Shown here one piece after another: positions 42,350 to 52,900 of a stretch of 64,000 nt of DNA (position 1 is the stretch's first letter; the number at the start of each line of letters is the position of its first letter). Source of the DNA: Ligula intestinalis (taxonomy: Eukaryota > Platyhelminthes > Cestoda > Diphyllobothriidea > Diphyllobothriidae); NCBI GenBank assembly GCA_036362985.1, contig JAYGXS010000009.1:14314743-14378742 (forward strand), given 5' to 3'. The notes below the pieces were generated by a model. The model had not been told where the DNA came from, did no database searches, and saw nothing but the letters and a program-made list of their open reading frames with translations. Made by a program: the position numbers and the translations under genes.

Positions 42350-43580
42350 ATTACCTGAAAAAGTGCCTGTGCGACACAAAATAAAGAAAACTGGCGAAAA
42401 ATCAACCTTCTCAAATTTTGCTGCAGCAGTTGCCAGGAGGGCTTTGTGGTTGGAGGCTACCTGTGCGTGACAAATAACCTAAAAAGGTGTACACACTGCA
42501 CACTGCTAGGCAACCCGACCAAAGATGTTTTACATGCGACGCGTAAGCAACTGTTTTCCAGTCAAAACTTCGTAAACATGAACGTTACACGATTACCGTG
42601 AGTAGTGTAAATATATTTAAGAAAAACAGCTGATAAGTTAAGTGTGTGTTTGAACTACAACGTAGAGGGAACAAGAGGATAAGAGAGACCTGCGACTGGG
42701 TAGCCCTCAAACCGGTGCTGCAGGAAAGCCTCAAGTTTCCTGCCAGCCTAGAGTTATCTTTAGACAGAAGAGCTAAAGTAATTCAGAAGCCTCGAGAACA
42801 CAAAACTACATGTCAGGTTTTTCAGAACACTGGGGTCACATAGCACGGCGTACAATCTCAGAACTTTCCGCGGCCAATTACTAAAACATAATAAGTTTCA
42901 AAGATTACAGCGAATTATCGCCTGTCCAGCGCTACTAAGTCAAACAATATCAAATCTTAGGTTAGAGAGCAAATCATAATTGACTCCATCAATCCAAAGC
43001 CGGTCAGACGGTCAAATTCAAAGTTGCTACCAGGGAACCACGGACCTTGGCGTCACAATGATAGCAGGATGTCGCTTATCTTTCCGGCGAAAGGCTTAAA
43101 ATTGCGCAAAACGACAGTTACTCCGGCGCGCTAACTAGCCCGAACTGCTTCGCTTTCGGGAGGGCAACACTCTCCCCCCTTCGCAGAAGGGGGGAAGTTG
43201 CGAAGTTCGACCGCAGCTGAAGGTTTTTAAACACCCCTTCAACCACATTTATCTCTCCCCCTCTTTTTCGTACAGCATCTAGGCCTGGTTACCTTGAACT
43301 GAAAGCTCACGAACCTAGAAGTCATCGACAGATGTGTTCCACGAACAGTACATGCGTGGACTAGCCAGGTGGGCGCCTGACACTGACTCTGTCGAATCGG
43401 GCGTAAGAAAGCTGTGACGATTGGGCCACTTTTCTCGCGACGCACAGTCACACACCCACTCACTTAACAAGACGTTTACTCATAAAACATACTACTTTCA
43501 ATAATTAAGTACGAACTTAAGTTTGTTCCTGTACGTCTTCGGACGACAACGACGACGGTTTGAGGATTCGCCAATGCACA
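42350..43580. other. No gene recognised; one short perfect hairpin
   Basis: Short frames share no motif. CCCCCCTTC (43174-43182), loop GCA, GAAGGGGGG (43186-43194) form a perfect 9-bp hairpin in a GC-rich patch. Confidence 0.5.
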
Positions 43581-43582
43581 AC

Positions 43583-43588
43583 TTTATT
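43583..43588 (-). promoter_or_regulatory. ELOC: AATAAA polyadenylation signal of Elongin C
   Basis: On the minus strand AATAAA lies about 145 nt after the Elongin C stop codon, within an A/T-rich 3' UTR. Confidence 0.55.
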
Positions 43589-43730
43589 TGCCTGATGCTC
43601 AAACAACAACAAAAGAACGCTGAGAGAAAAACTCCCCCTGCCCCGCCTACAGGGAGTGGTGGGGCACTGGGTGAACTTAGAAGATAGGCGGGCGGAGTAT
43701 GTGTTAGCCGAATGGGAGCTTAACGGAGAG

Positions 43731-43921
43731 TCAACAATCCAGAAAGTTGGCAGCCATCAGCAGTTCCAGGGATATTTCCGGTGCGATTGGAAACTCCGGA
43801 ATCTCCGAACAACTGTTGCTGTAGCGAACCTTGTAGGCGAAGTAGCTGCAGACTTTTTGTAAAACATGCGACGGGATTTGTCTGAAGTAGACAACGTTAG
43901 TTTCGTTTTCCTGAAATTGGC
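43731..43921 (-). CDS. ELOC: Elongin C, exon 2 (C-terminal half)
   Basis: Starts after the acceptor TTTGCTTCACCTTTTAG (ending 43922) and ends with TGA at 43733-43731. It encodes [40 protein letters not shown] and the terminal [10 protein letters not shown]. These are the SKP1/POZ-type helices that contact BC-box proteins (for example VHL or SOCS proteins) and Cullin. Its first two bases complete the glycine codon begun in exon 1. The reading is intact with no stop or frameshift. Confidence 0.95.
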
Positions 43922-46900
43922 CTAAAAGGTGAAGCAAAAGAGAGGGTATTAAAGAGTGGGTGTGGAGAGGAGGTGTAGGTAACATGTTGGCTCGCTGAAA
44001 TGGGTCTTGCTGGACTAGATGTGCTGGACTAACATGGGGGACGGCATCATATCGGGATACCACAGGCGTATCCGAGTTTCACTCCTCTCACAAATGTACG
44101 TGTTGGTGCAGCATCAGGCACCAACTGTTAGGACCCAGCTTAACTTAAAGTGTACGCCGCCCTAACGAGGCCTTCCCGCGCCAGACCGCCGGTCCACCCA
44201 CGCAGAGTGTATGTGAAGACGCGCACAGCGCGGCGGTGCAGGACTTTAATGTGAACCAGACAACCGGTCCGCCCACACACACGTGCATTGTGTTACGCCG
44301 CGACTAGCTACAGCCGGCAGTAGACTAACACGCCAACTCTCATGACTCACCCAGCTAATGAAGGCATGTCTTTCTTATGACCACCATCTAATTGGTCTAA
44401 CCTTTTACATACGCGTTCGCTTGCTGTAAATTATGCTGTACAAGGTTTCTCGAAGACTTCTACCTTAGTTCACTTATTGTCCTGTTCTTCCTTTGGGAGC
44501 TTACACAAGGTGTAACGTAGACGGCGATATTGCAGTTCTGGCCATCGTTAAAATACCAACCACCCCGTGGGGTCGGAGTCACACATGGCGGCTCCGTCCG
44601 TCCACACCTGATCCCGTCTCTGGTCTTTTCGACCTGGTCTTGACACTGTGTATGGGCGGTTAAGGAAAGAGAGTGCGGTAGATACTGCGCAAGACTAAGG
44701 TCACTCAAAAATAATCCTCGGGCGTAAGTCGCCGTCCCTGCACCACCACACTGTCTAGTCTGTGGCGGACAGCCACAATGCCTGTCCCCCCTTTCGATCT
44801 GCAATGCCCGCGGCCCCCAACGTCATTTGTTCACACTTGCTGACCTGAAGACCACTTGACCGATATTCACTCACTCACACACGTGCTCCATACCCGCGCA
44901 CACACGCACGCATACGCTTGTCTAGCTAGTCGCGGTCTCTCAAGTGCCACTCGAACACGCGAAGCTGCGGCCATGCAGCAGGGAACCTTTGCAGGCAACA
45001 CCCGCTCGGGCAATTGCAGTACACCAATAACATAACATTTGAACTCGCTTCACAGTAATGTAAAAGCAACTTTCATCACCCCACACAACACATAGTCCAT
45101 TCTCTCAGGCCTGGCTGGACGCAGTCAGGACCAGTCCTGGCATCGCCAGTGACCGCTGCCACCTGAGACAGCAACAGGGAGTTCTGTACACAAAAAATCA
45201 CTCTTCCTGGTGACTTTTGTCTTTGGCCTTTCACCTGGGATTCGACCTGATGATTGTAGTGATCTAGGCACAACCACAACTTAGACCCCTACAAGTCTGT
45301 ACTAATGACCAAGTCGATCACGAAGAGCCCTTTCAGTTTGTCTACCTGACGAAGTAGTTGCAGCGTGAAACGCCCTTGCCGAGGAGGTTGTCCTCTTTAC
45401 TTGTGTTAATTCATCTAAGAGCAAACTGGACATGCACCAAATACATCATTCTCCAGCTACCTGCTAACCAAGGGGCATACATACATACACATTGCATTGC
45501 ATTATACTACTCGTGGTAAGCAAGTATTTGTGTTTTACTACTATTTATACTAACCAAAAACTGCTGTGTTTTCACCCAAAAGCATGTAATGGGCGTACTT
45601 TTTTCAATTTTTGTTTCAAGCCATATATTTCCCATCATCTTGTTAACAAGAGGGACTTCATGCTCACTTATCTTCCCCCTCAATAAACTGATGCTGGTAC
45701 TCCAGGGGGAAGGGTTACCTATAAGCCCAGCTGCTAGCTAACTACCTGGTGCGTCTACAAGTGGCGGATAGTGGCGCGGCCTTCAGTGAAGGTAAGCTGC
45801 AAAATAAGCAGGCTCCTGGGCCTGGCGAATAAGCAGTCGCGGGTCAGCAGAGACAGTACTACCACGGCGCGGAGGGCTGAGGTGTGTGTGTGTGTCGTAG
45901 CCCATAGTTGGATCAGGAATCCCCGTCGGAATCCAAACTGGGAGTAGTTGGGGGACGGAGAAAAGCCGCGACCTTGACCGGCTGGAGCCAAATGTCCGCG
46001 GGAGTGAGGTGGGTGCCTGGCTGGGAACTGCAGGCGAATAGGTGAGGGCAGACATGTGGCGAGACGCCGCAGTCGGGACAGCAGTCGGGTATGGATGGGT
46101 CGAGCCGGTGTTGGTACTGGCGAAGGAGCATGCAGTAGCCACTGTGTAGCTGCACCAGGGTACAGCGAGTGACCCTCGGGAGATGTCGTTCCGAGGCCGC
46201 AATCGGAGGTGGATAGCCGCCCAAAAGGACCGGGGGACGGTAACCTCGTTTCCCCTCGACAACGACTCTCTGGTGGAGACGCTGAAAGCCTGTCTTGGTG
46301 GCAGAGCTATCAACAGGTAGATCCGCGAGAGACGAGGCAACAGCTTCCTTGTGGAGTGTTCGAATAGACGGCCGGACGTTGCGGCAGGGCTCGGGAGCGG
46401 TGCAACGGTGATGATTGGGATTGCCGGGTTGCGAACAACTCCACCAGAACTGCTGGCTAAGGAGAGTGTTGTGATGGGCGACCGGTAGAACAGAAGCCTC
46501 CGCATGAAGACGTTCTATAGGCGACATTTTATAGCAACTCGCGATCGTGCCGAGGGCAGCGTTCTGTGCTGACTGGAGGCGGCGGAGGCTGGAAGAGCTC
46601 ATCGTAGGAGACCAGATTGATGCCGCATAAGTGAGGCGCGGCTTGGCCAGCGCCTTGAAATCAGTCGACAAAGTCTCTTTCGTGCAGCCCCAGGATATGC
46701 TTGCTAGAGCCTTGAGGACCTTGGTGCAGCGGCTCACTTTGCTTGCGGTCTCCCTGGCATGGTCTGCGAACGTGAAAAGCGGATCAAAACACAAACCAAG
46801 GAGTTTGGGCTTGCGGACGAGCGGTAAGGATGCCCCATTGACGGTGATGACCGGATGACGATTACACTCCTTCGGATCAAGCGTTAAAACAGTTACGGAC

Positions 46901-49900
46901 GACTTGGCTGCCGAGATCGTCAGCCCGCCCTGGGTGAGGAAGTTTTCGACAACAGGCATGGCTTCGTGAGGAGCTGTGCAGCCTGATCGATGTCATGGTG
47001 CCGGCAAAAGAACGTAACATCGTCCGCGTAGGATACCACTTGCACAGGTGCCCGGGGGAGTGGGAGCTCTCGCATGCAGATGTTAAAGAGCGTCGGGCTG
47101 AGCACAGAGCCTTGAGGGACGCTACAGGTCTGCTTACGGGGCTTAGAGAGAGCGCCCCGGAAAAGGACACGATCGTGACGACCACGGATGTAAGCCGCCA
47201 ACCATCGGACCAGGCCAGTCGGGACGTTCAGCAAGACCAAGTCCTGCAGCAGCTGATCGTAGCGGACGCAGTCAAAGGCTCGTGACAGGTCAATTGAGAC
47301 TGCCACGGTCCGCGAAGCGGACTTCTGTTGATTAAAGCCCTCGAGAATAGCGTCGCTAAGCTCGAAAAGCGCCATTGTAGTCCCACGACCCGATCGGAAA
47401 CCATGTTGGTGGCAAGATATTTCCGCCGCAGACGTCAGAATTGGGTGGACGAGCCGTTCCAGGATCTTCGCCAATGGACTGAGGAGGGCGATTGGGCGAT
47501 AAGAGGTCGCTAGGCTGGGGTCCTTGCCCGCTTTGACCAGGGTGATGATTGACTGGCGCCAGCAGTCGGGGATGATTGAGGTTGCCAGTGAAAGGTTGAA
47601 GAGGGCGGCAAGGTAGGCAGCCGTCTTCGGGACGATGTGGCGCACATGGATAGTCGCCAGACCGTCTGGTCCTAAGGCTTTCGAAGTTCTCATTTTCTTG
47701 ACGGCGGTGAGGATGGCATCAGCCGAAAGGGAAATGTCTGGGGGCTGGGCTTTATGGAGACGAAGAAGAGAGCACTGGCTTTTGGGACTGGGCGCCGAGC
47801 GGGGCGAGAACAGCTTGTTCATCTTCGCGGCGATCTTACCGTTGTTGGAAATGAACTTGCCGTCCCCGAAGATAATAGACTGGTAAGATGTATCAGCCCG
47901 GGGTTTGGTCAGGTTGCGTAAAAGCTTCCAAGTGACAGCTGAGTTGCCGCTGATATTACAATCTGAAACTAGTTCATGCCAGCGTTGGCGTTTGCCATTG
48001 TTGATAGCCTTAGTGATTAAGCCATTCAGTTCACCAACGCGCGGGTCACTGGCATTACGCGCTCGTATTTCGTCTCTCTTTCGTTCCAGGCGGGAGGCTT
48101 CGGGCGGATAGTTAGGACGGAGAAGGGGAATGCGGCCGTTAAGAATGTGGTGACCTGCTGCTGCCAGGAGTAGTCGATGAAGGGCTCGCTCCGCCGTGTG
48201 GACACAGGTGGGAGGCGGTAGGCAATCGATCTCGGCTTCGCAGTCTGTCATGAACGCTGCCCAATTGGCTTTCTTGAAGTTGATGAAGTGCCGGTTGGGG
48301 GCCTTGATACGCTCGACGGCGGTGGCCAATTCGAGCACAATGGGGAGGTGGTCGCTACCCAGGCTGATTTCCGTGTTCCATATGGTAAAGGCTACCAGAC
48401 TGAGACTGGCGAGGGAAACATCGGGCGAGCTGGAGGCGCCGTTGGTCGGGAGCCGCGTTTGGCTGTTCTCGTTGAGAACGGCAAAGGGGGCCTGTTCTAT
48501 TTCGTCAGCCAGAGCTTCTCCTCGGGAGTCGGCTGCCAAGTTAGAGCACCACAGGTCATGGTGGGCGTTGAAGTCACCTAGCACCAAACTGTCTGCAGAA
48601 CGTAAGTAGGGAGAGATAGAGGCGGAGAAACCGGGAGGACAGCTGGAAGTTAGAGGGATTTACAAGTTCACGACGGTTAGCGGCGCTGGGCCAATGTCAA
48701 GGGAAATCGCCAGTACTTCCGTGGGATCGGCTCCAAGCAGGGGTAGCTGGTGATGGGCAATGGATTTGTCCACCAGGAAGGATAAGCCATCACCTTTGTT
48801 GCGGCCGCGGTCGCGACGGACAATCGCGTAATCGGCACAGGAAGGGACCTTAGTGGATTTGGACAACTTTGGCTCTTGGATAGCCGCCACAGCTATGCTG
48901 TGCGAGCGCATGAAGGCCAGGAGCTGGTCAAGCTTCCCAAGGAGGCCGTTGGCGTCGAATTGTAAGACCTTAAGACCAGGTTGTGAGGCAAGGTCGGAGA
49001 CCAGAGGATTTGGGTTCAGGACCGGACGGGCTGGAGGCATGGACATCGGTGGGGGCACGGGACAGTTGGGACATGCGAAGGCGGGCGACCAATCGGCAGC
49101 CGTAGCGAGGCCACTGCAGCGGAGATGGCACCAACCATTGCAGGAGCCGCAACGTACAGACCAGTCGCGGCGGCCCAGGCGGACTCGGCAGAACGAGCAG
49201 TACCAGAGATGTTCAGGGTCGGCCTCAATTCCGGCGGCGAGGAGGAGGAGTCAGAGCAGCGTGGCTGGGAGGGGCTGTTCCATCATCAAAAAGACGGATT
49301 GGGCGGAGGGAAGAGTTGATCCAACGTATGGAGGGCTGAGATCTAGCGGACCGGCAACCTTATAAAATGCCAAAAGTCCCAATGACGACACTGTGTCGCA
49401 GCGAACGAGAACCGCCATTAAATAGGTTTTCTTGCCACCGCTGCCTTGTGGTTAGGTTCTTGAGCCAAATTGCTTGAGGAAACAAACTTGAACAAACAAT
49501 CCGAACGGCTGTAAGGGACCCACCTGTCTATCTACGGTATTACGATTCAAGCTACGGCGTCTACTGTCACCGACGCGCTCCGCAACCCTTTACCAGTGGT
49601 GCGGGCGAATAGTATGCGAGCTGGACTACTCAACCGACAATGAACTCTGGGTATTGTATGCTGGATTTTGCGAAACCTTATGAAAACTCGTAACCAAATT
49701 CTGACTGCGTGCCGTCTTCATCAACACCAAGTAGATGTTTGCTGCCTGTACGAAGTCCGAATCCCCGACTGCGGCGCCCGGGAAATAAAAATCTCGGGAG
49801 TTAATTCCTCTCTTTCCTTGTATAACAATGGCCCACGCGTCTTCTGTGGTAGACACAGTGTGGCTATTGCCCTCTCAGAACAAGCAAACTGTGTACTACT

Positions 49901-52900
49901 GGCACGGGAACCAGGCAATAGCCGTATGACTTACGTTCGGCTAACGGATCACATCTGTCGTCTCTGTGTATGCGCAAACATCAGCTGTCGAACAGCAACA
50001 TAAGGAGGAATTCTTCTCGCAGCTACAGGAGCTAGTTGAAAGATGTCGCCATGATCTGTTGATTGTTGCCGAGGTCTGGAATGGCCGGACTGGGTCCGGT
50101 GACTCTTCAAAGGGTCACCGTATTGGCCTTTTGGGCTGGGCTCTCAATCCGACAGTGATGAGAGGATGCCGCATTTTGCTGAGCAGAACCAACTGTTTAT
50201 CACCAACACATGCGCTCAGCATCGACATAAACGTCTACTGACCTAGTATTCAAACGGCGGCCGTACCGCCAATCAGATCAATTAAATTATAGTTGGTGCC
50301 GAAACTGGTTACACCCACGGAAGAACCCTGCAGCTGTAAGGTTCTACAACGATGATTCCTTCCGCCAACTTCGAAAGCCAACAGCAACGTCGGCTAGTGG
50401 AGACCAGCAGAGGTATTGGTCCGAAACAGCGAGTCATATAGAGCAGGCTTTAACTATTGGTGATACATTAGAACTCTACCAATTTATTCACCCAGCTAGT
50501 GATAAGCCCTCGACACTCTGTGACTCTGTTCGCGATGTGAATGGTGGCTTTATTTCTGACAATTCGGCTAATATTGATCACTGAGGCGAACACTTCAAGC
50601 ACCTTATCAACTTTGATAAGCAACCCATCACACCCTTCCTCTCCTCCGCGGCGGAGTTTCATCCATTTTCCGCCTACAAAGTGTCCTACGACCTCTCTTT
50701 AGAAGACGAAATTGCTGATGCAATACTAACGCGCAACAGCAAGGCATCCAGAGAGAATGGTATTTCCGCTGAAATCTACGAGTCTTGTATTGACACCCTG
50801 ACTCCATGAGGTGATCAAACAAACGTGGAGAGATTAAGTATTTCTGAATGACCAGAGTTCGGGTATCCTTATGTCTGTCTTCAAAAGGGGAGATAAGACA
50901 AAGTGCGAGAACTATCGCGGCATAAGCCTCATCGGCATTGCTGCGAAGGTCTTTACTATTGTCCTTCTCAGAAGATTCCAGTCTGCAGGTGACTGTAGGG
51001 CGAGGTCAAGCCAGGCGTCGATATGTGACCAAATATTCACAGTGAGGCACCTTCTGGAATTCCGCCATGGCTATGAGCAACCGACGGCCGTCTGCTTTGT
51101 CGACTTCGACGCTGCATTTGATTCCGTCTACCAGGAGTCCTTGCAGCGAATAATGGAACTTGATGGAGTACCGACCAAAATCATTGCCATAATTAAGGCC
51201 TACGATCACTCCACTGCCACGCGAGTTCCGATCTACAGCAATCTCTGTTAACTGTTTGGTATCCGATCTGGTGCACGACAAGTCTGCGTCCTGTCGCTCA
51301 TTCTGTTTACCTACGTCATTGACTGAATTCTCGGCAAGGCCCTACATGAAGAGGACGGTGTTGAGCTTGCACCCGGACGACGGCTAACTAATCTTGACTA
51401 CGCCGATGATATTGCGATGTAAGCCTCAAGCTTTGGTGGTCTATAGTCAGTAGTGTCGCGGTTAAATGAGATCGCTGTCGGTTGGCATGTCCATAAATTG
51501 TAGAAAGACGAAGTTGTTCTCGAGCTGCATCCCTGACCAGGAAAAGGCACCCCTGGGGATTAATGGCCATCAACTTGAAGAAGTAGACAGCTTTAAATAC
51601 CTCGGGTGAGGCTGCTTCCGAATGGGCAGAGCAAGGACGACATTGTCTCCCGCATCGATGCTGCTCGCTGCGTTTTCTCAATCCTTAGAAAGCGCTCATG
51701 GATCCGACGTGACATCTCCATCGCCACGAATATTCGTGTAGATCGTGCATCCATCCGGTCAGTCCTCCTTTTTGGATGTGAATGCTGGGCTGTGTGCGCT
51801 GAAGATGAGCGAAGACTGGAGGTCTTTACCACCGGTGCCTGAGGACGATTCTCCGAGTTAATTATAGCGACTCCATCTCAAATGACACAGTCCGCACCCG
51901 CTGCGAGCCTATCACGAGGATATCTCGAGAAGGTCCTACATGAAGAGGGCGGTGTCGAGCTTGTAACCGGAACCCGACTGACTGATCTCGACTACGCCGA
52001 GAACATCGCCTTGCTAGGCTCGAGATTTGGTGATCAACAGTATGTAGTGTGTCCTAGGGTGAATGAGATAGCTTCTTCAGTTAGCCGGCTAGATCCGGTA
52101 TGATCGCAGCCGTATCAAGAATAAGTAGGTACCGGACATCAGCCAACTTCTCTAAGGGCTTGCACCAACAGAGGCCAGCAAGAGCGGAGTCAATCGCTCT
52201 GCAGCTAGAAAATCTAGTGTTGTGCTGTCAGAAGACACTAATACGGGCGCTTTCTTTTCAGTAGTCGACGCCGACGTTAGGTGACGATCGCATGTTGTCC
52301 CCACCTCCTCATGACAGTTGTTCATTTCGTGTACCCCACCTATGAACATTGCTCAGCCTACCCTAATTCGCCCCCTTCCCCCAAATTTAAATGACCTTAA
52401 CATACCGAACTAGCCATGTGGGCGGTGTGAGAATGATAACAAAAAATAACTATAAGAAATGTATAAATCCTGTCCTACACTCATATTCTCATTACCTATA
52501 TTGAATTTCGAAAAAAAGTCTATGTTTGCTGCATTTGGTTTTTCAAGTTTAACCATGGGAATATTCATTGAATTTAAACAGTCTGATAAATAAAAGGTCG
52601 TGTGGTTTTTACCGCGCATCTTCTTTTCCTTAGCAGTCTTTATTTATACTAACTGAAGGACGTTCACCGACCGCCAACGGAACTCACTTGTACCTTGCCG
52701 TTGCCTTGGGCCTCTTTTCTGGACCATTCCAGTCTCCCTTATCTTTGTCGGCAATATTATTTCCCTATAGTATAAGCTGCTAGAGCTGCTATCAGAACAG
52801 GCCCAAGACAAAGACAGAGCGGGATAAGTGTGTGTGTTTGTCGTCAGATTAAATGGCTCTTTCCTAATGTGGTCTTCATGGCGCTCCCTGTCGCACCAGC

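Larger units (their letters stand above)
45740..49290 (-). mobile_element. I/Jockey-type LINE with N-terminal PHD-like finger, nearly intact ORF2
   Basis: A single minus-strand coding path runs from ATG 49286 to about 45913. Order: PHD-like zinc finger (about 49212-49066), endonuclease (about 48990-48280), RT (about 47720-46990), thumb, and a C-terminal CCHC-type cluster (CCPDCG...CPHLFAC, about 46085-46030). Only three lesions are seen: a TGA at 49253-49251, a TAA at 48662-48660, and a one-base frameshift near 46970. The 3' end is near 45740; no poly(A) is visible. It is the youngest-looking element here, inside the Elongin C intron and co-oriented with the gene. Confidence 0.85.
49630..52135 (+). 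mobile_element. RTE-like LINE, chimeric and decayed
   Basis: Plus strand, inside the Elongin C intron, opposite to the gene. Order: endonuclease (about 49640-50300), linker, RT (about 50700-51420), thumb/C-terminus (about 51500-51890), then a jump back to an RT segment (51890-52080) and finally the RTE 3' tail (AGATCCGGTATGATCGCAGCC). That tail matches the tail of the 6.4-kb copy. Numerous stops. Confidence 0.75.

Noticed and set aside
43174..43194. Bacterial-type terminator
   Set aside because: The stem is perfect but the window is eukaryotic and no T-run or gene end is associated; it is kept only as a hairpin note.
45783..46505. A 240-aa minus-strand frame
   Set aside because: It overlaps the LINE C-terminal coding frame in another phase and has no motif of its own.
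47635..49365. Several plus-strand frames across the LINE
   Set aside because: They are antisense shadows of the GC-rich, mostly open LINE ORF.
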